DNA from: Pseudonocardia sp. CNS-004 | Lineage (GTDB): Bacteria > Actinomycetota > Actinomycetes > Mycobacteriales > Pseudonocardiaceae | Assembly (NCBI GenBank): GCA_001942185.1 | Contig: MKJV01000033.1 | Span: forward strand, 98,727 to 162,726 | Length of the DNA stretch: 64,000 bases | Reading direction: 5' to 3' | In this document: positions 50,928-61,506 of the stretch, piece by piece | Layout: each line of letters begins with the position of its first letter | How positions within the stretch are numbered: the first letter of the stretch is position 1 | Position numbers and translations under genes: made by a program | Notes under the pieces: model-generated | What the model was told of the DNA's origin: nothing | Seen by the model: only the letters and a program-made list of their open reading frames with translations | Database searches by the model: none

Positions 50928-51236
50928 CCCGCCGCCCGGCCCGGCCATCGACGCCGGCCCGGCCCGATCCCTGCCCTGTCCGATCCTGCCTCCGGGTGGC
51001 CGGTCGGGGGTTCCGGCGCGCTCCCGCCGACCCGGTCCGCCGGCGCGGCGGCCCGCGCGAATGTTTCGGCGTCGTGGCGCGGACGCGCTGCTCGGCGCGT
51101 CCGCAGGCTTGTTTGAAGGCCTGGTTACGGCGCTGTAAATCCACGTTCAGCGGCTTGACCCTCCCCAGTGGTGTTCGTAGCTTGTTCCGCGACGGGGACC
51201 ATGTATTCCGCAGAGTGGACCGAGAGGATCGAGACG
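50928..51236 (+). other. Intergenic region with promoter
   Basis: The first part is a run of GGCCGGGC-type repeats (50935-50980) able to fold, possibly ending the IclR transcript. No gene is seen. A promoter at 51155-51183 serves the next gene. Confidence 0.45.
51155..51183 (+). promoter_or_regulatory. Predicted promoter of the second 3-hydroxyacid dehydrogenase
   Basis: TTGACC (51155-51160) and TAGCTT (51178-51183) are spaced 17 bases apart. The box types resemble those at 14958 and 19336, but the surrounding sequence does not match and no TTGTCWGACAA dyad is present. Confidence 0.5.
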
Positions 51237-52156
51237 GTGGCTGAGACGGGTGCCGGGCCGAGGCTCACGGTCGCTTTCGTCGGTCTGGGCATCATGGGTG
51301 CGCCCATGGCGGCCAACCTGGTCCGCGCCGGCTTCGGCGTGATCGGCCACAGTCGCACTCGCGCTTCGGTCGACCGCCTCGTCGAGCACGGCGGACGTGC
51401 GGCCACCGGTCTTGCCGACGCCGTCGCCGAGGCCGACGTCGTCGTCACCATGCTCCCCGACAGCGGGGACGTGGAGGCGGTCGTCCTGGGTGACGGGGGT
51501 CTCTACGCCCTGGTCAAGCCGGGGACGCTGCACATCGACTGTTCCACCGTCGACCCGGGGGTGAGCAGGGAACTGGCGGGAGCGGGCACGGAGCGGGGTC
51601 TGCGCGTGCTCGACGCCCCCGTCAGCGGCGGCGAGTCGGGCGCCGTCGAGGGCACGTTGTCGATCATGGTCGGGGTGCGGCTGAGGACGTGTCCGCCGCA
51701 CGGCCCGTGCTGGAGGCGATGGGCACGACCGTCGTGCACGTCGGTCCCTCCGGGGCGGGCCAGACCGTCAAGGCGGCTAACCAGCTCATCGTCGCGGGAA
51801 CGCTCGAGCTGGTCGCGGAGGCGCTCGTGTTCCTGGAGGCGCACGGTGTCTCCCTGGACGCTGCGGTCTGCGTCCTCGCCGGCGGGCTCGCCGGCAGCAC
51901 CGTGCTCGACCGGGAGGCGGGCGCGATGCTGGCGCGCGACTTACCCCGGGGTTCCGGGTCGATCTGCACCACAAGGACATGGGGATTCGTTATGGCCGCG
52001 GCACGCCGGGCGGGCGTCGCCGTGCCGCTGGGCGCGCACGTCGCCCAGCTGATGGGCGCGGCGCGCGCGAGGGGCCACGGCGCCCTGGACCACACCGCGC
52101 TGCTGCTGCTCGTCGAGGAGCTGGCCGGCCGGTCGGCCGCTCCCACCGGGGCCTGA
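51237..52156 (+). CDS. 3-hydroxyisobutyrate-dehydrogenase-like protein (2; three indels)
   Basis: This paralogue of the 17.6-kb gene would be about 306 residues after repair near 51673, 51942 and 51987. It has VGLGIMGAPMAANL, DAPVSGGESGAVEGTLSIMVGG, GQTVKAANQLIVAG with the catalytic Lys, and a C-terminal LHHKDMGI segment restored only after repair. GTG 51237 has GAGAGGA eight bases upstream; ATG 51201 is an alternative but would leave a leader of only about ten bases. Confidence 0.78.
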
Positions 52157-52270
52157 CCGCACACACCGCCCCCGACGTCCCCGACACCACCGATCACCCG
52201 CGCCCGGCGCGGGCGATCCCCGCTGCGGCGTGCCCGACGGCCGCCGCCCCCTCCCCGAGGAGAGCAGACC

Positions 52271-53371
52271 ATGCGAGCGAACGACACGACCGCCCCCGAC
52301 GAGCCCGAGTCCTCCCACCAGGCCGAGCGCGGCCTCTCGCGGCGTCGCCTGCTGCAGGTGCTCGGCGGCGGCGCGCTCGCCGTCGCCGGGGGTTCGGTGC
52401 TCGCCGCGTGTGGCGGGTCCGCAGGTGGCGCCGGCGCGTCCGACCCCGGCAGCGGGAAGGTCGCGCTCCAGTTCGTCTTCATCAAGAACGTGCAGTTCGC
52501 CGGCAGCTACTTCGCGGACTCGAAGGGGTACTGGCGCGACCGCGGTCTCCAGGTCGAGCTCCTGCCGGGCGGCCCGAACCTCACGGTCGAGCCCATGGTG
52601 GAGTCCGATCGCGCACTCGTGGGCATCACGCACACCGCGCAGGCGGTCAAGGCCATCCTCAACGGCGCCGACCTCAAGATCATCGGGGCCGGTTTCCAGA
52701 AGAACCCGTTCGTCCTCATCTCGCGGGCGGTCGCCGCGATCCGCACCCCGCAGGACCTGGCCGGCAAGAAGATCGGCGTCCAGGCCCTCGACCTCCCGGT
52801 CTTCACGGCCTTCCTGTCGGCGTCCAACGTGGACAAGTCGACGTTCACGATCGTCCCGCTGCAGTCCGACCCGACGCCGCTGGCGACCGGCGAGCTCGAC
52901 GGCATCATGGGCTTCTACAGCAACGAGCCCAACTTCCTGCGGATCAAGGGCGTCGAGCCGTACACGATGCTGCTGGACGACTTCGGCTACCCGCTGATGG
53001 AGGAGTGCTACATCGCCAAGCAGTCGAGCCTCGACGACCCCGCGAAGCGCCAGCAGATCGTCTCCCTCATGCAGGGCGAGTCCCTCGGCTGGACCGACGC
53101 GCTGGCGAACCCCGAGGCCGCCGCGGACCTCGCCGTGAACAACTACGGCAAGGACCTCAACCTCGACATGAACCAGCAGATCATGGCCATGAAGTCCGAG
53201 ATCGACGTCGTGCAGACCGACGACACGAAGGCGCACGGCCTGTTCTGGATGTCCGACGACCTGATCGCCGGCACCGTTAACTCCCTGAAGCTGGGCGACG
53301 TGAACGCGAGCCCGGACATGTTCACCCGGGAGATCCTCGAGGAGGTCTACCAGGGCAAGGCCACGGTCTGA
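52271..53371 (+). CDS. ABC substrate-binding lipoprotein, NMT1/ThiY type
   Basis: This complete 366-residue receptor has a Tat-like signal ([12 protein letters not shown]) and lipobox LAACGGS. The mature part shows [25 protein letters not shown], the classic start of NMT1/SsuA/ThiY-like proteins, and [10 protein letters not shown]. Such receptors bind pyrimidines, thiamine precursors, riboflavin or sulfonates. Because a hydantoinase follows, a pyrimidine, hydantoin or related cyclic amide is the best guess. Confidence 0.85.
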   Translation: MRANDTTAPDEPESSHQAERGLSRRRLLQVLGGGALAVAGGSVLAACGGSAGGAGASDPGSGKVALQFVFIKNVQFAGSYFADSKGYWRDRGLQVELLPGGPNLTVEPMVESDRALVGITHTAQAVKAILNGADLKIIGAGFQKNPFVLISRAVAAIRTPQDLAGKKIGVQALDLPVFTAFLSASNVDKSTFTIVPLQSDPTPLATGELDGIMGFYSNEPNFLRIKGVEPYTMLLDDFGYPLMEECYIAKQSSLDDPAKRQQIVSLMQGESLGWTDALANPEAAADLAVNNYGKDLNLDMNQQIMAMKSEIDVVQTDDTKAHGLFWMSDDLIAGTVNSLKLGDVNASPDMFTREILEEVYQGKATV

Positions 53372-53372
53372 C

Positions 53373-54224
53373 ATGCCCGCCCACGCGATCGAGGCCGACA
53401 CCATGAACGCCCCCGTTCCCGACGCCGACGCTGCCGCCGCGGGCCTGCTGGTCCGCGGCGTCACCAAGGAGTTCGCGGTCGCCCGCCGCGCCGTCGTCGC
53501 GCTCGCCGACGTCGACCTGGAGATGCCCCACGGCGGGTTCCTGTCGCTGCTCGGGCCCAGCGGCTGCGGCAAGTCGACGATGCTGCGGATCCTGGCCGAC
53601 CTGGAGCAGCCCACCCGCGGCACCGTCCTCGTGCACGGCGAGAAGCCCGCGGTGGCCCGGCGCAACCACCACCTCGGGATCGCCTTCCAGGACTCGGCGC
53701 TGCTGCCGTGGCGCAGTGTCCTGGACAACCTGCGGCTCCCGCTGCAGGCGGCCGGCACGCAGGTCCCGGAGAGCACGCTGCAGGACCTGGTCGCGCTGGT
53801 CGGGCTGACCGGCTTCGAAAAGGCCAAGCCCGCGCAGCTGTCGGGCGGCATGCGCCAGCGCGTCGCGATCGCCCGTTCGCTCGTGCACGAGCCGCGGTTC
53901 CTGCTGCTCGACGAGCCCTTCGGCGCGCTCGACGAGATGACGCGCCAGCGGCTCAACCTGGAGCTGCTGCGGGTCTGGGCGGAACGGCGGACCACCACGC
54001 TGATGGTCACGCACTCGGTGTCGGAGGCGGTCTTCCTCTCCGACGAGGTGGCCGTGATGGCGCCGCGGCCGGGGCACATGGTGGAGAAGATCCGCATCGA
54101 CCTGCCCCGCCCCCGCACGCCCGACGTGCTGCGCTCGCCGGAGTTCCACGCCTACACCGACCGGCTCAGCGCCCTGCTGTTCGACCCGCGCTCCGCACCC
54201 GGCGCCCCGGCGGGTGCCTCGTGA
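53373..54224 (+). CDS. ABC ATPase, nitrate/sulfonate/pyrimidine type
   Basis: This 283-residue ATPase has [14 protein letters not shown] (Walker A), [14 protein letters not shown] (signature) and [16 protein letters not shown] (Walker B plus the conserved GALD loop of the SsuB/TauB family). ATG 53373 directly follows the binding-protein stop; ATG 53403 is an alternative start. It overlaps the permease gene by four bases. Confidence 0.88.
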   Translation: MPAHAIEADTMNAPVPDADAAAAGLLVRGVTKEFAVARRAVVALADVDLEMPHGGFLSLLGPSGCGKSTMLRILADLEQPTRGTVLVHGEKPAVARRNHHLGIAFQDSALLPWRSVLDNLRLPLQAAGTQVPESTLQDLVALVGLTGFEKAKPAQLSGGMRQRVAIARSLVHEPRFLLLDEPFGALDEMTRQRLNLELLRVWAERRTTTLMVTHSVSEAVFLSDEVAVMAPRPGHMVEKIRIDLPRPRTPDVLRSPEFHAYTDRLSALLFDPRSAPGAPAGAS

Positions 54225-55823
54225 CCACGGCCGTGGGCACGGCGGCGCGGCTGCCGGTCGCCGGGTGGCTCGGGGCGAAGCAAGCCAAGCGGCTCGCACC
54301 CGTGGTCGGCATCGTGGTGCTGCTCGCGCTGTGGCAGCTGATCGCGGTGACGGTGGCGTCGGGCCGGCACGTCGTGCCGACCGTGCCGGAGGTCGTGAAC
54401 GCGCTGGTCGCGGACGGGTTCTACCTCGTCCACGTGCAGACCACGCTGTGGGAGGCGGCGCAGGGCTTCTTCTGGGGCAACCTCGCCGCGTTCGCCGTGG
54501 CCGGGGTCTGCCTGGTCGTGCCGCCGCTGCGCACCGTGCTGACCCGGGTGGCGATGACCACCTACTCCACGCCCACGATCGCGATCGCGCCGCTGCTCAT
54601 CGTGCTGTTCGACCCCGAGCAGACCAAGGTCGTGATGGCCGGGCTCTCGGTGTTCTTCCCGACGCTCCTGGGCACCTGCTCGGGTTCGAGGGCGCCCGAA
54701 GGGGGCGATGGAGTTCGCGCACGTCTGCGGCGCCCCGCGGTGGTTCGCGCTGCTGCGCGTGCAGCTGCGGGCGGCCGTCGTGCCGATCGCGGGTGCGCTC
54801 AGCCTGGCGGCCCCGGCCGCCATGGTCGGCGCGATGATCGGGGAGTACCTCGGCGGCGACGCCGGCCTGGGCGCGCAGCTCGTGCAGGCGCAGCAGGCGC
54901 TCGAGGTCGAGCGGGCCTGGGCCGTCGCGATCGAGGCGACCGTGCTCTCCACGCTCGTCTACCTCGGCATCGGCCTGCTCGCCCGATGGCTGACCTACAC
55001 CGACACCACCACCGAGCTGACGGGTGCGGCCCCCTCCGGCCCCGCCGGACGCCGCGGGTGGCGCGGGCGTCTGGAAGGCGTCCTGCGGGGCCTCGTGACC
55101 CTCGCCGTGGTCGTCGCACTCTGGTACGCCCTGGTGGAGGGGCTGGGCAACAGCTACCTCGCGAAGACACCGGACCAGGTGCTGCGCTACCTGTTCGCCG
55201 GCACCGGTGACGGCCCGCAGATCGGCGGGATCCTCGGCGATCTGGGTGAGACGCTCTTCGACGCCGCGATCGGCTACGTCGCGGGCACCGTCGCCGCGAT
55301 CGTGGCGGCCGCGCTGTTCCTCAGCTCGTCGCTCCTGGAGGGCATGTTCCTGCCCATCGTCATGACCCTGCGGGCGGTGCCCCTGGTGGCGATGACCCCG
55401 CTGATCGCGCTGATCTTCGGCCGGGGCGTGCTGACCGTCGCGGTGCTCGCGGGCGCGGTGACGTTCGTGCCGACCCTGGTGATCGTGCTCGCCGCGCTGC
55501 GGGCCGTCCCGAAGCCGGCGATCGACCTCACCCACGTCTACGCGGTGGGGCGGGTGCGGGCGTTCGGCATCCGCATGGTCTACGCCGTGCCGGCGCTCGC
55601 GGCCAGCGCCCGCGTGGCGCTGCCGGGCTCGATCCTCGGTGCCGTCCTCGTCGAGATCCTGGCGACCGGCTCCGGGATCGGCAACGTCGTGGCGATCAGC
55701 ATCGGCAGCTCGGAGTACCTCACGTTGTGGTCGGCACTGGCGGTCCTCACGACCGTCACGGCCGTCCTCTACGCGCTGCTGTCGATGCTGGAGTCGACGG
55801 CACTGGCTCGGCTCACCCGATGA
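54221..55823 (+). CDS. Fused double ABC permease (two indels)
   Basis: After restoring bases near 54675 and 54698 this gene encodes about 534 residues with two complete SsuC/ThiX-type permease domains in one chain. Domain 1 runs to about residue 270, with an EAA-like [25 protein letters not shown] loop. Domain 2 starts after a glycine/arginine linker ([14 protein letters not shown]) and has its own loop ([26 protein letters not shown]). Most importers of this class use a homodimer of a single-domain permease, so the fusion implies specialised halves. GTG 54221 overlaps the ATPase stop. Confidence 0.8.
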
Positions 55824-55878
55824 ACGGGCGGGCGAGCGAACCCTGGGCAGCACGCCCGAGACAGGAGGAACGTCCGCG

Positions 55879-56702
55879 ATGAACCCGGTGACCGACAGCG
55901 GCACCGCGCGGTGGTGGGGAACCGCCACGATCAGCGACGAGCAGGCGCAGGCCTGGGTGGCGAAGGCCCGCCGCCTGGCCGCGCCGCTGCTGGACCTCGC
56001 GGGGCCGGTCGCGGATCCCGCGCCGGTCGAGCCCCGCCGCGTGGCGTCCGCCGCCGCGGGCGTCTACGGCAACTTCATGCTCGCGTGGCTGGAGCCGGAG
56101 CCCTCGCCCCGGCGCGTGCGGCACCTGCCCGACGGCGGCTTCTTCCTCGAGCTGGTGCGCCGCACCTACGCGCCGGTGCTGGAGCGCCGCCCGGACCTCG
56201 CGGAGCTGCTCACCGACGAGAGCCGCCCGGAGATGTCGCTCACCAACGACGTGCTGCAGATCCAGCTGCGCACTCTGGAGCCGGGCTACAGCATGATCCG
56301 CCACCACGCGCTGATGCTGTTCGTCGCGGCCCTGTGGCTCGACGAGCCGCGCAGCAGCCAGTGGCTCGACCTCTACGACGAGCTCGTCGTGCACGTGGAC
56401 GAGCACGGCGGGCGCCCGGCCTCGACGAGCTCGCCGCCGTGGAGGAGCGCGCCTTCGCCGACTTCACCACCCTCGCGCCGCGCACCCTCACCCCGGACGG
56501 CGCGGCCGAGCTGTTCGCGACCCCCGGCCTGCTGGACGACGTCATGGCCTACCAGCTGTACGCGGCGGTCGCGATCGGCCTGCTCTGGCGGGAGTACCGG
56601 GCGCAGCCCGAACCCGACCGGGAGGCGTGGCTGCGGGAGCACCTGTCCCACGGCTACGTGCAACCGGACTACCTCGACGAGAAGTGGACGGCCCAGCAGT
56701 GA
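55879..56702 (+). CDS. Uncharacterised protein upstream of the hydantoinase (one indel)
   Basis: This is about 274 residues after restoring a G near 56410. I do not recognise a family. It is soluble, mostly helical by composition, with conserved-looking segments AAGVYGNFMLAWLEPEP, LTDESRPEMSLTNDVLQIQLRTLEPGYSMIRHHALM and HLSHGYVQPDYLDEKW. There is no signal peptide or obvious metal or nucleotide motif; several His/Asp/Glu residues occur around GYSMIRHH. ATG 55879 follows AGGAGGA. It overlaps the hydantoinase start, so its function is probably tied to that enzyme, for example as an amidase partner or subunit. Confidence 0.7.
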
Positions 56703-58092
56703 GCACCAACCCGACCGACCTGCAACTGGTCATCCGCAACGCGCGGATCGCGACCAACGACACCGCGCTGCACACGATCGCCGTGCGCGACGGCGTGATC
56801 GTGGCGCTGGCGAGCCGGGACGAGGACCTCGGCCCCGCCGAGACCACCGTGGACGCCGAGGGCCGGTGGGTGATCCCCGGCGCGATCGACACGCACTCGC
56901 ACATCAACCAGCGGGCGCCGGAGTTCGAGCACGTCCCGGGCCTGGGCAAGGACGACAACTTCGCGGTGGAGAGCCGCGGCGCCCTCGCGGGCGGTTGCAC
57001 CACGGCGCTCAACTACGTCGAGTTCGGCCTGCCCTCGATGCTCCAGTCCTACCGCACCGGGCTCGCGACCGCGTCGGTGCAGTCGATGATGAACGTGTTC
57101 TTCCACGGCTGCCTGATGAACATGGACCAGGTCGCCGAGATCCCGCAGGCCGTGGCCGAGGCGTCCGGACCTTCAAGATCTTCATGCCGTACCGGGGCGA
57201 GGAGGCGCGCAACCTCGGCGGCATCGGCAGCCTCGACCACGCGCAGATGCGCACCGCGTTCGCCGAGATCGCCAAGCACGGCGCGCACGCGCTCGTGCAC
57301 GCCGAGGACGGCGACATCGTCGGGCACTGCATGGCGCACGAGGCGGCGCTGGGGCTCGATTCGCTGGCCGGGTGGGAGCGTTCGCGGCCGACGATCGCCG
57401 AGGGCGACGCGGCCTGGACCGCGATGTACCTGGCGGAGGAGGCCGGCTGCCCGGTCTCGATCGTGCACGTCTCCAGCCTGGAGGCGATCCGCGCCCGCCG
57501 GGCGGTCGGCTGGCCGGGCGCGACGCTCGAGTCGTGCGTGCACTACATGCTGCTCACGACGGCCTCGGACATCGGCCCGGAGGGCAAGGTCGCGCCCCCG
57601 TTGCGCGACCCCGGCCTCGCCGAGGAGATCACCGCCGCCGTGCTGGCCGGGGAGATCGACTTCTTCGGCTCCGACCACAACGTGTGGCCGGCGGCGGCGA
57701 AGGCGGACTGGGTGAACGCCAAGCCCGGTCTCCCGGGCATCGGGCTCATGCTGCCGCTGCTGCTCACCCACCTCGTGTACGAGCGCGGCATGAGCATGGA
57801 GCGGGCGGTCGAGCTGACCTCGCGCAACGCCGCCGTGCGGTTCGGGCTGCCGAGCAAGGGGATCGTCGCGGTCGGTGCCGACGCCGACCTCGTGATCCTC
57901 GAGGAGGGCGAGCGCGCGATCCGCGCCGACGAGCTGCACTCGGCCGTCGACTACTCGCCGTACGAGGGGATGACGCTGAAGGCGTGGCCGCACGCCACCG
58001 TCTGTGGCGGGACCCTCGTCTACCAGGACGGCAAGTTCCCGAACCCGGACTCCCGCGGGGAGATGCTCAACCTGCGGTTCACCGGTGCCTGA
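56699..58092 (+). CDS. Hydantoinase/dihydropyrimidinase-family cyclic amidohydrolase (one indel)
   Basis: This enzyme would be 464 residues after restoring a G near 57167. The binuclear metal set is complete: DTHSHINQ (HxH), FKIFMPYRG with the carbamylated Lys, VHAEDGD (His), VHVSSLEAI (His) and FFGSDHNVW (Asp). C-terminal composite-domain segments VGADADLVILE are present. It would open a cyclic imide or ureide such as a hydantoin or dihydropyrimidine. GTG 56699 overlaps the previous gene; its stop overlaps the next start by eight bases. Confidence 0.83.
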
Positions 58093-58996
58093 GGCGGCGG
58101 TCTTCGTCGGGCCGAAGCCGGCTCCCGAGCTGGTCGAGGCCGTGCGCTCCGCGGGCGGGCGGCTCGCCGCCTCGCCCGCGGAGGCGTCCGCGCTGGTCTG
58201 GTACGGCGGCGGGCCCGCCGAGTTCCCGGCGCTCGCGCACCCGGGGATCCGCTGGGTGCAGCTGCCCAACGCGGGCGTCGAGCCGTGGTTCGAGGCCGGG
58301 CTGGTGACGAGCGAGCGCGTGTTCACGTCGGCGGCGGGCAGCTACGCCCCGGCGGTCGCGGAGCACACCCTCGCCCTGCTGCTCGCCGCCGCGAAGCAGC
58401 TGCCCACGCTGGCCAGGGCGCGGACCTGGACGAGGCCGTCACCGGCGACGCTGCGCGGGGCGACCGTCGGCATCGTCGGGGCGGGCGGGATCGGCCGGGC
58501 GCTCATCGCCATGCTCGCACCGCTCGGTGCGGACGTGCTGGCGGTGACCCGGTCCGGCCGCGAGGTCCCGGGCGCGCGGCTGTCTGTGGGGCCGGACCGG
58601 CTGGCCGAGGTGCTCGCCGCCGCCGACCACGTGGTCCTCGCGGCGCCGACGACGGCCGCGACGCGCTCGCTGATCGGCGCGGCGGAGCTCGCGTCGATGA
58701 AGCCGACCGCCTGGCTGGTGAACATCGGGCGGGGAGCGCTCGTCGACACCGACGCGCTGGTCGCGGCGCTGGCGGAGGAACGGATCGGCGGCGCCGCGCT
58801 CGACGTCACCGACCCGGAGCCGCTGCCCGACGGCCACCCGCTGTGGACCGAGCCGCGGGCGATGATCACGCCGCACTCGGCCAACAGCGAGAGCCTGCTG
58901 CTGCCGGAGCTCGCGAAGCGGGTGCGGGAGAACACCGAGCGGTTCCTCGCCGGCGGGCCGCTGGTCGGGGTGATCGACCCGGTCGCCGGTTACTGA
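58085..58996 (+). CDS. D-2-hydroxyacid dehydrogenase 4
   Basis: This complete 303-residue family member has VGAGGIGRALIAML for NAD binding, the catalytic Arg in NIGRGALVDTDAL, the Glu in DVTDPEPLPDGH and the His in TPHSANSE. It lacks the HCDHxGLN signature of the three paralogues in the glycosidase locus and is a separate branch (GhrA/phosphoglycerate-dehydrogenase-like). GTG 58085 lies inside the end of the hydantoinase gene, implying coupled translation and a shared pathway. Confidence 0.85.
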   Translation: MPEAAVFVGPKPAPELVEAVRSAGGRLAASPAEASALVWYGGGPAEFPALAHPGIRWVQLPNAGVEPWFEAGLVTSERVFTSAAGSYAPAVAEHTLALLLAAAKQLPTLARARTWTRPSPATLRGATVGIVGAGGIGRALIAMLAPLGADVLAVTRSGREVPGARLSVGPDRLAEVLAAADHVVLAAPTTAATRSLIGAAELASMKPTAWLVNIGRGALVDTDALVAALAEERIGGAALDVTDPEPLPDGHPLWTEPRAMITPHSANSESLLLPELAKRVRENTERFLAGGPLVGVIDPVAGY

Positions 58997-59004
58997 CCCG
59001 GAGA

Positions 59005-59052
59005 CACGACGAGGGCCCGGACGCAGCACGGTGCGTCCGGGCCCTCGTCGTG
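59005..59052. terminator. Strong bidirectional terminator hairpin
   Basis: A perfect 21-base inverted repeat (59005-59025 and 59032-59052, arms containing GAGGGCCCGGACGCA) encloses a six-base loop GCACGG. It sits between convergent genes ending at 58996 (+) and 59064 (-), as expected of a shared terminator. No T-run is present on either side, which is usual in actinomycetes. Confidence 0.85.
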
Positions 59053-59063
59053 CGGGGAGCGGG

Positions 59064-60310
59064 TCAGGCGGCGACGGCGGACGGGGCGGCCGTCGCCTCG
59101 CGGGGGCGCAGCCGCCCGTAGGTCAGCAGGGCCAGGCCGCCGATGATCGCCATGACGCCCAGGACGACGAAGCCCGGCAGGTACGAACCCGTCGAGGCCT
59201 GCAGCTGCCCGACGACGAACCCGGCGACGATCCCGCCGCCGCCGGCTCCGAAGCCGTTGATGATCCCGGTGGCCGGCCCGACGAGGTGCGGGGGCAGGTC
59301 GGTCACCGCGATCGCCCACAGGTTCGACGTGAACGTCGCGGTGAAGTAGCCCATGCCCACGCAGATCAGCACGAGCTTGCCGACCGGGCTCTCCATCAGC
59401 GGCAGCGCGCCGACCAGCGCCCCGCCGACCAGCAGCCCGGAGGAGGCGATGAGCACCCGCTTCCCGGTGCGGTCGCTCAGCGCCATCATCGGCACGGTCA
59501 GCGCCAGCGACAGCACGTACGGCAGCGCGGCGAGCAGGCCCCGGCTCGCGCCGGTGAACCCGAGTGACTGGATGACCAGCGGGATCCACAGCGTGATGCC
59601 CCAGAACAGCATCCCGTTGGAGAAGTAGCTGAACACCAGCAGCAGGAACCGCGGGCCGCCGAAGTCGGCGAACCGGATCCGGGCGCGGGTGGTCGCGGCG
59701 GGCACCGCGGGCGGGGTCCCGGGGGGCGCCGAGCGCAGGAACGTGACGTAGAGCGGGATGACGAGCACGATCCCGGCGAGGCCGGTGATCCAGAACAGCG
59801 GGCGCCAGCCCAGTGCGTCGTAGAGCGGGGTGAGCAGGAAGAAGCCGAGCGCGAGCGCCGCGTACTGGCCGTAGTACTGGATGATCGCGGTGCCCTTGCT
59901 CATCTCCTTCTCGGAGAACCAGCCTTGGCCACGCGGAACTGCTGCGGCCAGTAGATCCCCTCGGCGAAGCCGAGCACCACCCGCAGCGCGATGAGCAGGC
60001 CGACCGAGTCGACGAACCCGGCGAGCAGCGTGCAGACCGAGAACACCGCGACCGTGACGATCAGGGTGAGCTTCGGGTCGATCCGGTAGGTGAGGAACCC
60101 GCCGAGCAGGTTCGCGGCGAGGTAGCCGAACAGGAACGCCGTCAGCGCCCAGCTGGAGGTGTCGGCGAACGACGGCCCGGCGAAGCCCATGTCCTCCGAC
60201 AGCCCGGGTAGGGCGATCGACAGGTTGGACCGGTCGAGGTAGGCGATGAACAGCCCGAACATGAGGACGGCGCCGATGCGCCACCACTTGGCGGAACCGG
60301 AGGGACCCAC
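59064..60310 (-). CDS. MFS permease, anion:cation symporter type (one indel)
   Basis: This carrier would be about 415 residues after restoring a C near 59922. It starts with GAVLMFGLFIAYLDRSNLSIALP, the signature of the glucarate/phthalate/hexuronate (ACS) family, and has GFAEGIYWPQQF with the paired motif WFSEKEMSKGTA. GTG 60310 is chosen because AGGAG is about seven bases upstream; a GTG at 60361 overlapping the enolase gene is possible. Beside an acid-sugar enolase-superfamily enzyme it probably imports a sugar diacid or aldonate. Confidence 0.83.
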
Positions 60311-60357
60311 GGCGTGCTCCTGGTGCGGCTGGGAAGGGGACGGGGGAGTGGAGGGAG

Positions 60358-61476
60358 TCACGGCCGGTGCCGCTCGATGACGGACCGGTCGATCTCGACG
60401 CCGAGCCCGGGCCCGTCGGGCACGGTCATGACCGGACCGCAGACCAGGTCCGACAGCTCGTCGCGGAACACGTTGGGGGCCTGGTCGAGCTCCACGTGCG
60501 GGCGCTCCCGGGCCATCGACGGCACGACGGTCGGCAGCGCGGTCATCAGGTGCAGCCCCGCGGCCACGGTGATCGACGAGCCCCACACGTGCGGCATGGT
60601 GGGGATGCCGTGCGCGCTGGCCAGGCCCGCGATCAGGAGGGTCTCGCGGATGCCGCCGCACGCGGTGGCGTCGGGCTGGAGGATGTCGACCGGGTTGCGG
60701 GCGAGGAAGTCGCGGAAGCCCCAGCGGGTGAACTCCGACTCCCCGCCCGCGATCGGGACGTCCAGCGCGGCGCGGACCTGCGTGTAGGCGTCGAGGTCCT
60801 CGGGGAGCACGGGCTCCTCGAAGAACCACAGGTCCTCGTCGGCCAGGGCCCGGCCGAACCGGATCGCCTCGGCGGCGGTGAAGGCGCGGTTGGCGTCGAC
60901 GGCCAGCCGCACGTCCGGGCCGAGCGCCGCGCGGACGCGGCGGACCCGGCGGACGTCCTGGTCGACCGGCAGGCCGCCGACCTTCATCTTGAACGCGGTG
61001 TAGCCCTGCCCGAGCAGGTGGGCGGCCTCGGCCTCCAGGTCGCCGTCCCACGGGCCGGCGTAGTAGAAGGCCGACGCGTAGGCCGTGAACGCGGCCGGCT
61101 TCGAGCCGCCCAGCAGCCGGTGCACCGGCAGCCCGGCGGCCTTGCCCGCGATGTCCCACAGCGCGATCTCCACCCCCGAGATCGCCGCGATCGAGATCCC
61201 CTTGCGGCCCCACTCGCGGTTGCGGTTGTACATCGCCTCCCACAGCGCGATGTGCTCGCCCGCGTCCCGGCCGACGAGCATCGGGCCGTAGAGGGACTCG
61301 ATGAGCCCGCGGTTGGCCTCGGCGGGGCCGAAGCACTCGCCCCAGCCGGTGACGCCCTCGTCGGTGCGGATCTCGACCAGGCAGCTGGCGCGGGAGTCCC
61401 AGAGCCATTGCGACATCCCGAACGGCTGGTCCAGGTGCTGGACCACGACGTGCGGGACGACAGCGGTGATCTTCAC
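60358..61476 (-). CDS. Enolase superfamily, mandelate-racemase group (2)
   Basis: This complete 372-residue enzyme has the full MR-subgroup set: FKMKVGG (KxK), Asp in AVDANRAF, Glu in FFEEPV, Glu in GGESEF, Asp in QPDATACGG and His in MPHVWGSS. The barrel begins after a normal capping domain (DEGVTGWGECFGP). Acid-sugar dehydratases and racemases share this pattern; which substrate cannot be told. It lies between two sugar-acid-type MFS genes on the same strand. Confidence 0.87.
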   Translation of the reverse strand: MKITAVVPHVVVQHLDQPFGMSQWLWDSRASCLVEIRTDEGVTGWGECFGPAEANRGLIESLYGPMLVGRDAGEHIALWEAMYNRNREWGRKGISIAAISGVEIALWDIAGKAAGLPVHRLLGGSKPAAFTAYASAFYYAGPWDGDLEAEAAHLLGQGYTAFKMKVGGLPVDQDVRRVRRVRAALGPDVRLAVDANRAFTAAEAIRFGRALADEDLWFFEEPVLPEDLDAYTQVRAALDVPIAGGESEFTRWGFRDFLARNPVDILQPDATACGGIRETLLIAGLASAHGIPTMPHVWGSSITVAAGLHLMTALPTVVPSMARERPHVELDQAPNVFRDELSDLVCGPVMTVPDGPGLGVEIDRSVIERHRP

Positions 61477-61506
61477 GGGTGTGTCTCTTCTCGTTCGACG
61501 CGACGC

